Below are positions 32,684 through 39,901 of a stretch of DNA of 64,000 nt, one piece after another. This stretch comes from Desulfocurvus vexinensis DSM 17965 (GTDB lineage Bacteria > Desulfobacterota > Desulfovibrionia > Desulfovibrionales > Desulfovibrionaceae), in NCBI RefSeq assembly GCF_000519125.1, contig NZ_JAEX01000002.1, positions 248,001 to 312,000 on the forward strand, in the 5' to 3' direction. The position numbers were made by a program, and so were the translations under genes. The notes under the pieces were generated by a model. That model was not told the origin of the DNA. It ran no database searches and worked only from the letters and a program-made list of their open reading frames with translations. Position 1 is the first letter of the stretch. Every line of letters begins with the position of its first letter.

Positions 32684-32823
32684 GGACCTATGTGAAGAAG
32701 TGAACGGAACACCCGCTTCGGCGGGTGCAAGGTGGAACAACAGGGGCCCGGCGGGCCCAGGACAACGCGACGGGCGCAGGGTGGGCAAGGCCCCGGCCCC
32801 GCCACGATCCGCGAGGAGGCAAC

Positions 32824-33252
32824 ATGCACGAGAAGGTCTTGTTGGTGGACGACGAGCAGGGCTTCGTGGAGGCCATGGAGAAGCGGCTGACCAAGCGGGG
32901 CATGGTGGTGCGTACCGCCCTGTCCGGCGAGGCGGCCCTGGAGGCGCTGCAGACCGCAGGCACCGAGGTCGTGGTGCTCGACGTGAAAATGCCCGGCATG
33001 GACGGCGTCGAGACCCTGCGGCGCATCAAGGCCGAATTCCCCCTGGTGGAGGTCATCATGCTCACCGGGCACGGCACGGTGGAGACGGCCATCGAAGGCA
33101 TGCGCCTGGGGGCTTTCGACTACCTGATGAAGCCCTGCGAGATCGAGGACCTCGTGGCCAAGGTCGGCCAGGCCGCCCAGCGCCACCAGGGCCACGAGGC
33201 GCGCATCCTCCAGGCCGAGGCCGAAAGCATCGCCCTGCGCCGGGGCGACTAG
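32824..33252 (+). CDS. Single-domain response regulator (CheY-like)
   Basis: A 142-residue receiver with intact residues: acidic pair in LLVDDEQGF, phosphoacceptor Asp in VVVLDVKMPGMDG, Thr in IMLTGHG and Lys in YLMKPCE. The C-terminal tail is a short charged helix with no output domain. GAGGAGG precedes ATG 32824; the in-frame extension to 32725 is unlikely. No histidine kinase is adjacent. A second receiver follows seven bases after the stop. Confidence 0.9.
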   Translation: MHEKVLLVDDEQGFVEAMEKRLTKRGMVVRTALSGEAALEALQTAGTEVVVLDVKMPGMDGVETLRRIKAEFPLVEVIMLTGHGTVETAIEGMRLGAFDYLMKPCEIEDLVAKVGQAAQRHQGHEARILQAEAESIALRRGD

Positions 33253-33259
33253 GGCGGCC

Positions 33260-33658
33260 ATGACCCGGACGGCCACGACAGACCAGGCCCTGCGCCTTTT
33301 GCTGGTGGACGACGAACCCGGGTTCGTCGAGGCCCTGGGCAGGCGCCTGGCCCGGCGGGGCCTGGATGTCCACATGGCGGGCTCGGGCCGCGAGGCCATC
33401 CGCGCCCTGCGGCGGGCCGATTTCGACGTGGCCGTGGTGGACCTGAAAATGGAGGGCATGGACGGCATCGAACTGCTGCGCATAGTCAAGGCCATGGCCC
33501 CGGAGCTGCCGGTGATCATCTTCACCGGCCACGGCTCGGAGCGGGCCGCCCGCGAGGGACTGGCCCTGGGGGCCTTTGACTACCTGCTCAAACCCTGCGA
33601 ACTGGACGACCTGCTGGCCACGATCCGCCAGGCGGCCGCCCAGAGCGCACCGGCCTGA
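33260..33658 (+). CDS. Second single-domain response regulator
   Basis: A 132-residue receiver similar to its neighbour: LLVDDEPGFVEAL, VAVVDLKMEGMDG, IIFTGHGSE and DYLLKPCELDDL. All phosphorylation residues are present. It is probably a tandem duplicate of the upstream gene. The pair diverges from the sigma-54 activator and may form a relay with it or with a distant kinase. Confidence 0.9.
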   Translation: MTRTATTDQALRLLLVDDEPGFVEALGRRLARRGLDVHMAGSGREAIRALRRADFDVAVVDLKMEGMDGIELLRIVKAMAPELPVIIFTGHGSERAAREGLALGAFDYLLKPCELDDLLATIRQAAAQSAPA

Positions 33659-33688
33659 GGCCCGCCCGGCGGGCCGGGCATCTTCCGC

Positions 33689-33720
33689 ACCCCCGGGGCG
33701 CCCCGCGCCCCGGGGGTTTG
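33689..33720 (+). terminator. Terminator of the receiver operon
   Basis: A perfect 12-bp stem (33689-33700 with 33706-33717), five-base loop, then a short TTTG. It lies 30 bases after the second receiver gene. Confidence 0.75.
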
Positions 33721-33845
33721 CGTCCTTGGCCCGGAGTCTTGCGCCCCGGGCCCGGAGCGCGAACGGTTTCCAAGCGCCGGAAAAACGTGTATGCCCAGCC
33801 GGGTTGCGGGCACGGCGCTGGCCGCCCGCGACCCGGAGGTGGAGC

Positions 33846-34517
33846 ATGAACGACGACGCCATGGCCGCGGCGGCCCCCCGCAAGGAGCGCAGCCGTGTGC
33901 GCCGCACGAGGAGCGCGGTGAAACGAATCCCCGAATGCAGGACCGACGACCGCAAAGCCCGCGTGCGCCAGGTGCTCATGCGCCGGCAGAAGGACCTGCG
34001 GCTGGTGGTGGCCAACATCCACGACCCGCACAATGTCTCGGCCATCCTGCGCAGTTGCGACGCCTTCGGGGTCCACGAGATCGACCTGTACTACACCGAC
34101 ACGGCGTTTCCCAACCTGGGGGCCAAGTCCTCGGCGTCGGCCCGCAAATGGGTGGCCCAGCGCCGCCACAGCGACGCGGCGGCCCTGGCGGGCGACCTGC
34201 GCGCGCGCGGGTTCCAGCTTTTGTCCACGGGCTTTTCCGAGACCGCCCGGCCCCTGACCCACTGGGACCTGACCCGGCCCACGGCCATCGTGCTGGGCAA
34301 CGAGCACCGGGGCGTGTCGCCCGAGCTGGAGGCCCTGGTGCCTGACCAGATCTTCATCCCCATGATGGGCATGGTCCAGAGCCTGAACGTGTCCGTGGCT
34401 GCGGCCATCATCCTCTACGAGGCCTTCCGCCAGCGCAGCGCGGCGGGCCTGTACGACACCCCGAGTTTTTCCGAGGCCGAAATCGCGGCCATGGAGCACG
34501 ACTGGTGCGCCCGCTAG
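33846..34517 (+). CDS. SpoU/TrmH-family RNA 2'-O-methyltransferase
   Basis: A 223-residue SPOUT enzyme with a basic N-terminal tail. The three SPOUT motifs are visible: HDPHNVSAILRSCDAFGV (1), AIVLGNEHRGVSPE (2) and IPMMGMVQSLNVSVAAAI (3). The arrangement fits TrmH (Gm18 of tRNA) better than RlmB, but rRNA specificity is not excluded. GGAGGTGGAG precedes ATG 33846. Its end overlaps the next gene by 13 bases. Confidence 0.87.
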   Translation: MNDDAMAAAAPRKERSRVRRTRSAVKRIPECRTDDRKARVRQVLMRRQKDLRLVVANIHDPHNVSAILRSCDAFGVHEIDLYYTDTAFPNLGAKSSASARKWVAQRRHSDAAALAGDLRARGFQLLSTGFSETARPLTHWDLTRPTAIVLGNEHRGVSPELEALVPDQIFIPMMGMVQSLNVSVAAAIILYEAFRQRSAAGLYDTPSFSEAEIAAMEHDWCAR

Positions 34518-35134
34518 AGCCCGGCCTGGAACGCGCCCTGGAGGTCATCGCCGCCGGGGGCTGTCTGGTCTATCCCACCGAAACGCTCTACGCCCTGGGC
34601 GGCGACGGCACGAGCCGGGCCGTGGCCGCGCGCGTGGGGCGCATCAAGGGCCGCGACCCGGCCAAGCCGCTGCCCCTGGTCATCTGCGGGCCCGAGCAGC
34701 TGCCCCTGGTCACGGCGCGGCCCACGCCCGAGGTCTTCCGTCTGGGCGAGCTGTTCTGGCCGGGGCCATTATCGGTGCTGGTGCGCGCGGCGCCCGGCCT
34801 GCCCCCGGGGGTGTGCGACGCGCGCGGGCTGACCTCGGTGCGGGTGACGTCGCACCCCGTGGCGGCCCAGTTGTGCCACCAGTCAGGGCGGCCCCTGGTG
34901 GCCACCAGCGCCAACCTGAGCGGCAGGCCCGCCGCAGCCCGGCAGCAGGAGCTGGACCCCGCCCTGGTCGCCCGGGTGGACTGCGTGGTCGGCCTGGGCC
35001 CGGCTCCGGCTGGCGGAGCGCCGTCCACGGTGGTCGAACCCCTGGGCGGGGCCGCGCTGGTGGTCCATCGCCTGGGTGCCGTGGACCTGGACGCCCTGCG
35101 CCGGGCGGGCTTCGACCCGCGCCCGGCAGCCTGA
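34505..35134 (+). CDS. Sua5/YrdC-family L-threonylcarbamoyladenylate synthase
   Basis: A 209-residue YrdC-fold protein for the first step of t6A modification of tRNA. Motifs: GGCLVYPTETLYALGGDG, VGRIKGRDPAKPLPLVI (the KxR...SPxPL-type ATP site), LFWPGPLSVLVRA and PLVATSANLSGRPA. The start is GTG 34505, inside the end of the methyltransferase gene. TsaC and YciO are close relatives; this has the KGR and SxN patterns expected of active enzymes. Confidence 0.87.
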   Translation: MRPLEPGLERALEVIAAGGCLVYPTETLYALGGDGTSRAVAARVGRIKGRDPAKPLPLVICGPEQLPLVTARPTPEVFRLGELFWPGPLSVLVRAAPGLPPGVCDARGLTSVRVTSHPVAAQLCHQSGRPLVATSANLSGRPAAARQQELDPALVARVDCVVGLGPAPAGGAPSTVVEPLGGAALVVHRLGAVDLDALRRAGFDPRPAA

Positions 35135-35190
35135 TTCCCCCGGCCCCGCGCGACCAGCAGGACGCACCGGGCCGCCGCCGCCCCGGGCGC

Positions 35191-35260
35191 GTGGTTCAAG
35201 ATCTTTGCCCGGCGCCGCGCGCAACTCGGAAGCCCCCGGGAAGCGCATGCCCTGAACCCT
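35191..35260. repeat. GGTTCA element pair, copy A1
   Basis: Begins GTGGTTCAAGATCTTTGCCC and ends with CCTGAACC, so the outer arms are inverted. It is preceded by a block (CAGCAGGACGC and following) that recurs before copy A3. No good sigma-54 promoter follows at the expected distance. Confidence 0.7.
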
Positions 35261-35345
35261 CCCCGGTGCTTTCGCCCGGCGCCGCGCTGCCCACCCCGGC
35301 CTTGCTCGCTTCTGCGCGGTGCGCTGCGCCGTCGGCCCCCGGCAC

Positions 35346-35420
35346 GCGGTTCAATATCCTTGCCCCAGGGCCGCCCGCAGCCCGGCAGGCCCCGGGGGGA
35401 GTAAAATATCCTGAACCCTT
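35346..35420. repeat. GGTTCA element pair, copy A2
   Basis: Almost the same as A3: GCGGTTCAATATCCTTGCCC, then a GC-rich core, then AAAATATCCTGAACC. About 110 bases downstream (35518-35533) CTGGCACC begins a sequence resembling a sigma-54 promoter, but the -12 GC is one base off, which looks like a decayed module. Confidence 0.7.
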
Positions 35421-35628
35421 TCCGGCGTCCCTCGCCCTGTCGCCGCGTTTTCCGCTCCGGCGCCGCGCCGCCTGTCCCGCCGCCGCGCTTCCCGCTTCGG
35501 GGCCGTGCCTTCTGTCCTGGCACCGCGCCGCCTGCCCAGCCTTGCGATTTCTGTGCGGTGCGCGGTGCCGCCCGCCCAGGCCCCGCGCGGGCAGCAGGAC
35601 GCGCCGGACCACCGCCCGCCCCGGGCAC

Positions 35629-35702
35629 GTGGTTCAAGATCCTTGCCCCCGGGCCGCCCGCAGCCCGGCAGGCCCCGGGGGGAGTAGAATATCCTGAACC
35701 CT
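35629..35702. repeat. GGTTCA element pair, copy A3 (upstream of sRNA 1)
   Basis: GTGGTTCAAGATCCTTGCCC at the left, inverse copy ending ATATCCTGAACC at 35700. The second element ends 97 bases before the -24 GG of the module 1 promoter, the usual distance for an enhancer bound by a sigma-54 activator. Confidence 0.75.
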
Positions 35703-35794
35703 TCCTGGCCTCGTCCGCCTGGCGCTTTCGGCGGCTTTGCCAGTAATGTGCCTGAATAAAAGGGCTATTTTTTAACTGGTCATCCGGACATGGT

Positions 35795-35811
35795 TTGGCA
35801 CGGGACATGCT
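35795..35811 (+). promoter_or_regulatory. Sigma-54 promoter, module 1
   Basis: TTGGCACGGGACATGCT, with GG and GC at the exact -24/-12 spacing, followed by AGAG as in the other modules. Predicted start near 35822. An AT-rich spacer (GGCTATTTTTTAAC) lies just upstream. Confidence 0.82.
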
Positions 35812-35821
35812 AGAGCAAAAG

Positions 35822-35890
35822 CATCTTTCCTTCCTTCGTTGGAAACCGGCTTTCGGGTTGTGGTGGCCCGGAAGCCGGTTTCCGTTTGGG
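35822..35890 (+). ncRNA. Predicted sigma-54-dependent small RNA 1
   Basis: From the predicted start, a pyrimidine-rich single strand (ATCTTTCCTTCCTTCG) leads into a perfect 12-bp hairpin, GGAAACCGGCTT (35841-35852) with its inverse (35872-35883), with an inner CGGG/CCCG stem. The following GTTTGGG is a weaker T tract than in the other two copies. The single-stranded part can pair with Shine-Dalgarno-like sequences, which suggests a base-pairing regulator. No protein is encoded. Confidence 0.65.
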
Positions 35891-36019
35891 CCTGCGTCAT
35901 GCGGCTCCGTCCCTCGCCCAGCCCGTCGCTCCGTCCATCGGCCTGCCCCTCGCCCCGTCCTTCGCCTGCCCATCGGCCTGTCCCCCGACCCGGGCAACGC
36001 CAGCCGGGCCGGGCCGGGC

Positions 36020-36107
36020 GGTACAAGATTTTTACCGCGCCCGGGCCCGGGCAGGCCCTGGCCGCCCGGGCAGTACAAGAATCTTGCCCCCGCCCGAGGC
36101 TTCGGGG
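36020..36107. repeat. GGTACAAG element pair, copy B1 (upstream of sRNA 2)
   Basis: GGTACAAGATTTTTACCGC at 36020 and AGTACAAGAATCTTGCCCC at 36072 are direct copies 52 bases apart, with a GC-rich core between and TTCGGGG at the end. The second lies 117 bases before the -24 GG of module 2. Confidence 0.78.
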
Positions 36108-36186
36108 CGCGGGCGCTGGGGCTGTCTATGGGTATAAGTCGCTATTTTATTTGATTTAGTATTGTTTGCCTCCGTGCGTGCCCCGG

Positions 36187-36203
36187 TTGGCACGCTCCGT
36201 GCT
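36187..36203 (+). promoter_or_regulatory. Sigma-54 promoter, module 2
   Basis: TTGGCACGCTCCGTGCT, a near-consensus -24/-12 promoter followed by AGAGGAGTG. Predicted start near 36214. Upstream is the AT-rich stretch GCTATTTTATTTGATTTAG (36140-36158). Confidence 0.87.
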
Positions 36204-36213
36204 AGAGGAGTGG

Positions 36214-36284
36214 TGTCCTTTGACGAACCTTCGCTGGAAATCGGCTTTCGGGTGTGGTGGCCTGGAAGCCGATTTCCAGTTTTT
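36214..36284 (+). ncRNA. Predicted sigma-54-dependent small RNA 2
   Basis: About 71 nt: a 5' single strand containing GTCCTTTGACGAACC, then a 12-bp stem GGAAATCGGCTT (36236-36247) with its perfect inverse (36266-36277), then A-G and TTTTT. This is a textbook rho-independent terminator placed about 70 nt after a sigma-54 promoter. From the promoter to base 36298 it matches module 3 with two mismatches in 112 bases; outside that block the flanks differ. Confidence 0.8.
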
Positions 36285-36678
36285 GCGTGGGGGCGCGGCG
36301 GGGAGGGCGCCTGGCTTCCGGGTGGCGCGTGCGCGTGCGGGGCGCGGCCGGTGGAATCCACCACGATGACGGAAACCTGCGGGTGGCGCGTGCGCGGGCG
36401 GCGCGGGCCTCGGCGTCCATCTGTCGCAGCAGGGTCCGGCGCGCGGGCCTGCGCGGGCGGGGCGCGAGGTGGTTGCTGCGCATGCGCAGCCGGACGTTGG
36501 TTGCTTGCGGGGGCGCCCTGGCCAAGGGCGCGGGCTGCGCGGGCGCGTGGGCTGGGCTTTGCCGGGGCTCCGGGGCGGTCAGTACATCATGGACGGCGCG
36601 CGGCCTGGGCTGCCCCGATTTCCGGGTTTGCGCGGCTGCGGGCGTCCTGGCCGCCCTGCGGACTGCGTGTCCGGCTGG

Positions 36679-36768
36679 GGTACAAAAAATTTGCCGCAAC
36701 CCGGGCCGGGGGCGCATCCGGGGCCCGGGCGGTACAAAAATCTTGCCCCCGCCCAGGGTTCGGGGAGT
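36679..36768. repeat. GGTACAAG element pair, copy B2 (upstream of sRNA 3)
   Basis: GGTACAAAAAATTTGCCGC at 36679 and GGTACAAAAATCTTGCCCC at 36731, again 52 bases apart, with GGTTCGGGG at the end. The second lies 115 bases before the -24 GG of module 3, the same geometry as module 2. Confidence 0.78.
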
Positions 36769-36843
36769 GGGGCGGGCCGAGCGGACAGGAGTCAAGATAT
36801 TGATTTCATTTGCCTAAAATGAATTGTGTCCCGCGCGGCCCCT

Positions 36844-36860
36844 TTGGCACGCTCCGTGCT
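36844..36860 (+). promoter_or_regulatory. Sigma-54 promoter, module 3
   Basis: Identical to the module 2 promoter (TTGGCACGCTCCGTGCT). Predicted start near 36871. Upstream lies an AT-rich inverted repeat, TTCATTT-GCCT-AAAATGAA. Confidence 0.87.
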
Positions 36861-36870
36861 AGAGGAGTGT

Positions 36871-36941
36871 TGTCCTTTGACGAACCTTCGCTGGAAATCG
36901 GCTTTCGGGTGTGGTGGCCTGGAAGCCGGTTTCCAGTTTTT
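36871..36941 (+). ncRNA. Predicted sigma-54-dependent small RNA 3
   Basis: Same layout as sRNA 2: the single-stranded GTCCTTTGACGAACC, then stem GGAAATCGGCTT (36893-36904) with AAGCCGGTTTCC (36923-36934). The one base difference from sRNA 2 in the 3' arm gives a U-G pair instead of U-A, so the hairpin is preserved. TTTTT follows at 36937-36941. Confidence 0.8.
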
Positions 36942-37471
36942 GCGTGGGGGCGCGGGCAGGGTGTACAGGGGAGTCTTGGTTTGCAACCAGGGACGCCGTT
37001 TGCGCGCGGGCGCTGGGGGTGGGGCCCCGGTTCCCGGCCTGCGCGGGTGTGCTGCCGGGCCGCTGCGGGCCCGGCGCGCCGGGGCCCCTCGGCCCCCCCC
37101 GGCTGGATGTCATGCCCGCCCTGGCGCTGCCCGCTGCCGCCCGGCCGGGCCCGGCGGCCTTTGCCGTTCCCGCCGTCTGCGGCCCCGGCTTGGCCCGGGG
37201 CCAAAATCTTTTACCCATAAAGCGCCGCCGCAGGCCGGTTTCCGACCCTGCGGCCAGGGGGATGCCCGCCGGGAGAACAATCCTGGGGTGCCTGCGCCGG
37301 GTTGCGCTGGCGGACCTTGGAGCCCGGTTTCTGGGAATCATTCTTGTCTTTCTGCTGTCATTGTCATATGTCTGAGCATGATAGCGTTTTCACAACCGCC
37401 ACCCGGCCCGGACGCGACGGGACCGGAGCGCAAGCCCGGCGGGTCTGTCCGCCTGCCCGGAGGCGAGCCCC

Positions 37472-37945
37472 ATGGCCCAGGAAGGTCCTGACGTCTGCCC
37501 GCTGTGCGGCGGGGCCGCCGCCCGGCGGCGCAACCCGCTGCCCACGGTGGACGTGGTGATCCACGACCCCACGCGGGGGGTGCTGCTGGTGGAGCGGGCC
37601 AACCCGCCCCATGGCTGGGCCCTGCCCGGCGGGTTCGTGGACCTGGGCGAGAGCGCCCCGGCTGCCGCCGTGCGCGAGGCGCGCGAGGAAACCGGGCTCG
37701 AGGTGACGCTCACCGGGCTGCTCGGCGTGTATTCCGACCCCGGGCGCGACCCGCGCGGGCAGACCCTGAGCGTGGTCTATACGGCCCAGGCCGCCGACCT
37801 CACCCGGCTGCGCGCCGGGGACGACGCGGCGCGCGCCCGTTTCTGGCCCCTGGACGGCCTGCCCGCGCCCCTGGCTTTCGACCACGGGCGCATCCTGGAG
37901 GATTTCGCCTCCGGGCTGGCGCGCCTTGCCGTGAAACCGTCATGA
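37472..37945 (+). CDS. Nudix hydrolase with N-terminal zinc-ribbon-like motif
   Basis: A 157-residue protein with a complete Nudix box from [18 protein letters not shown] through REETGL (about residues 52-74). The N-terminus has CPLCGG, half of a small zinc ribbon, similar to the NADH pyrophosphatase-like or ADP-ribose-type Nudix proteins of this group. It hydrolyses a nucleoside diphosphate derivative; the substrate is not evident. It is 45 bases upstream of glgA and could be co-transcribed. Confidence 0.88.
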   Translation: MAQEGPDVCPLCGGAAARRRNPLPTVDVVIHDPTRGVLLVERANPPHGWALPGGFVDLGESAPAAAVREAREETGLEVTLTGLLGVYSDPGRDPRGQTLSVVYTAQAADLTRLRAGDDAARARFWPLDGLPAPLAFDHGRILEDFASGLARLAVKPS

Positions 37946-37990
37946 ACCGCTGCTAGCGTGGCCCGATTGCCGACGCAGGACGACCGCCCC

Positions 37991-39448
37991 ATGCCAAGCG
38001 CACCGCCCGTGTTGCTCGTTACCTCTGAAATATACCCCTTCTCCAAGACCGGGGGCCTTGGCGACGTGCTGGGCGCGCTGCCTGCGGCCCTGGCGCGCCA
38101 GGGCCTCAACGTGGCCGTGGTCACGCCGCTGTACGGGCGCATGTCCACGGGCGGGCACCCCATCCATCTGGTGCGCCCCGGCGTGCCCGTGGGCTATCCC
38201 TGGGCGCCCATCACCTGCGACGTGTACATGGCCAATTTCCAGGGCGTGCCCGTCTATTTCATCGACCGCGCCGAGTTCTTCGACCGCCGCTACTACTACT
38301 GCACGCACCACGGCGACTACTTCGACAACTGCGAGCGCTTCGTGTTCCTGGCGCGGGCGGCCCTGGCCTGGGCCCGCCGCCTGGAGACGCCCCCGGCGGT
38401 CATCCACCTGCACGACTGGCAGACCGCCGTGGCCGCCGCCTTCCTGCATTTCGCCCGGCCCAAGGACCCGCTGCTGGCCGACACCCGCTGCGTGCTGACC
38501 ATCCACAACCTGGCCTTCCAGGGCCGCTTCGCCTCGCGGCTGTTCGAAACCAGCGGCCTGCCCTGGGAGGCCTGGGGCATGGACGGGGTGGAGTTCTACG
38601 GCGACTTCAACCTGCTCAAGGCGGGCATCGCCTACGCCGACTGCATCACCACCGTTAGCCCCGGCTACGCCCGCGAGATCGTCACCCCCGAGTTCGGCTG
38701 CGGGCTGGAAGGCATCCTGGGTCGCCGCAAGGGCTGCCTGCACGGCATCCTCAACGGCGCGGACTACGAGGTCTGGGACCCGGGGGCGGACCGCTACCTG
38801 CCCATGCCCTACGGCCCGGGCAGCCTGGCGGGCAAGCAGGTCTGCAAGGAGCACCTCATCGCCGCCTACGACCTGGACCCCGCCCTGGCCAGGCGCCCCA
38901 TCCTGGGCTTCATCGGCCGCCTGCGCCGCCAGAAGGGCATCGACCTCGTGCTGGCGGCCATGGACGAGCTGATGCGCCTGAACGTCGGGCTGGTGGTGCT
39001 GGGCGAGGGCAACCTGGAGTTCGAGGCGCGTCTGGCGGACATGGCCGAGCGCTACCCGGGCCGCGTCTGGGCGCACATCGGCTACACCGAAGAGATGGCC
39101 CACTACATCCAGGCCGGAACGGACATCTTTCTCATGCCCTCGCGCTACGAGCCCTGCGGCCTGACCCAGATGTACGCCCTGCGCTTCGGCACGCCCCCGG
39201 TGGCCACTGCCGTGGGCGGGCTGCGCGACACCATCGTGCCCCATCCCGCGCCCGGGGCCACGGGCTTCACCTTCGACGCGCCCGACCCGGCGCGGCTGGT
39301 GGAGGCCGTGGGCCGGGCCGTGGCCGTGTGGGAGGACGCCCCCGCGTGGCAGGCCCTGCAGGAGCGCGGCATGCGCACGGCGTTTTCGTGGGACGATTCG
39401 GCCCAGGGATACCTGGATGTCTACCGCTCGCTGGGAGCGAAAATCTAG
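37991..39448 (+). CDS. glgA: Glycogen synthase (ADP-glucose)
   Basis: A 485-residue GT5 glycosyltransferase that elongates alpha-1,4-glucan. The N-terminal ADP-glucose loop is [20 protein letters not shown]; the C-terminal domain has [20 protein letters not shown] and [23 protein letters not shown] 37991 is preferred over GTG 37958 because the protein then starts just before the conserved core. A stand-alone glycogen-binding domain gene follows. Confidence 0.94.
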   Translation: MPSAPPVLLVTSEIYPFSKTGGLGDVLGALPAALARQGLNVAVVTPLYGRMSTGGHPIHLVRPGVPVGYPWAPITCDVYMANFQGVPVYFIDRAEFFDRRYYYCTHHGDYFDNCERFVFLARAALAWARRLETPPAVIHLHDWQTAVAAAFLHFARPKDPLLADTRCVLTIHNLAFQGRFASRLFETSGLPWEAWGMDGVEFYGDFNLLKAGIAYADCITTVSPGYAREIVTPEFGCGLEGILGRRKGCLHGILNGADYEVWDPGADRYLPMPYGPGSLAGKQVCKEHLIAAYDLDPALARRPILGFIGRLRRQKGIDLVLAAMDELMRLNVGLVVLGEGNLEFEARLADMAERYPGRVWAHIGYTEEMAHYIQAGTDIFLMPSRYEPCGLTQMYALRFGTPPVATAVGGLRDTIVPHPAPGATGFTFDAPDPARLVEAVGRAVAVWEDAPAWQALQERGMRTAFSWDDSAQGYLDVYRSLGAKI

Positions 39449-39508
39449 GGGCGCGGGCCGCCGGCACATGCCGTGCCCGGCCCGCCCGTGCCCGGGAGGA
39501 ACGAGACC

Positions 39509-39817
39509 ATGAGCCTGAAGAAGCAGTACCTGAAGTCCAAGGCCCGGGCCAAGGTGACCTTCCGCCTGCCCCGGGAGGCCGCGCCCGATGCCGAAAATGC
39601 CGCCCTGGTCGGCGAGTTCAACGACTGGAACGTCTACGCCACCCAGATGAAGAAGCTCAAGAACGGCGACTTCACCGTCACCGTGGAGCTGGATTCCGGG
39701 CGCGCCTACGAGTACCGCTACCTGATCGACGAGATGCGCTGGGAGAACGACTGGGACGCCGACCGCTACGTGCGCAGCGTCTTCGGCAACTGCGACAACT
39801 CCGTGGTGGACGTGTAG
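39509..39817 (+). CDS. Stand-alone glycogen-binding (CBM48/isoamylase N-terminal) protein
   Basis: A 102-residue protein that is almost entirely a CBM48 domain: KVTFRLPREAA, then VGEFNDWN with the key Trp, MKKLKNGDFTVTVELDSG and YEYRYLIDEMRWENDWDADR. Such domains bind alpha-glucan, as in AMPK beta. No catalytic domain is attached. Sixty bases downstream of glgA and ending in a terminator, it may anchor glycogen synthase or regulate the granule. GGGAGG precedes ATG 39509. Confidence 0.88.
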   Translation: MSLKKQYLKSKARAKVTFRLPREAAPDAENAALVGEFNDWNVYATQMKKLKNGDFTVTVELDSGRAYEYRYLIDEMRWENDWDADRYVRSVFGNCDNSVVDV

Positions 39818-39841
39818 GGCACCTGCCGCCTCCAAAGCCTC

Positions 39842-39881
39842 GCGCCGCCGGGGTCCACGGGCTGGACCACGGCGGCGCTTT
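39842..39881 (+). terminator. Terminator of the glgA operon
   Basis: A two-part stem: GCGCCGCCG with its inverse and an inner GGTCCA/TGGACC, five-base loop, followed by TTT. It lies 24 bases after the CBM48 gene. Confidence 0.7.
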
Positions 39882-39901
39882 GCCGTAGAACAGGGCCCGC
39901 C

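Larger units (their letters stand above)
35135..37471. other. 2.3-kb non-coding region with repeated sigma-54 small-RNA modules
   Basis: No ORF here has a recognisable protein, a sensible start or consistent coding over its length; open frames arise from GC richness. Instead the region is built from repeats: a GGTTCAAG/GGTACAAG element occurring in pairs, AT-rich spacers, sigma-54 promoters and a conserved hairpin. Intact modules end near 35890, 36284 and 36941. The segments between them are GC-rich and variable (for example 35890-36010, 36300-36670 and 36960-37190). Near 37199 a further degenerate copy of the upstream element occurs. Confidence 0.8.

Noticed and set aside
32580-32700. Sigma-54 promoter for the divergent receiver genes
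   Set aside because: TTGGCAAGGGGCAATTTTG lacks the GC at the -12 position; a sigma-70-like promoter downstream fits better.
36162-36822. Overlapping open frames in the sRNA region
   Set aside because: Several frames are open at once, translations are Arg/Gly/Ala-rich, frames differ between the repeated modules, and the conserved hairpins explain the conservation better.
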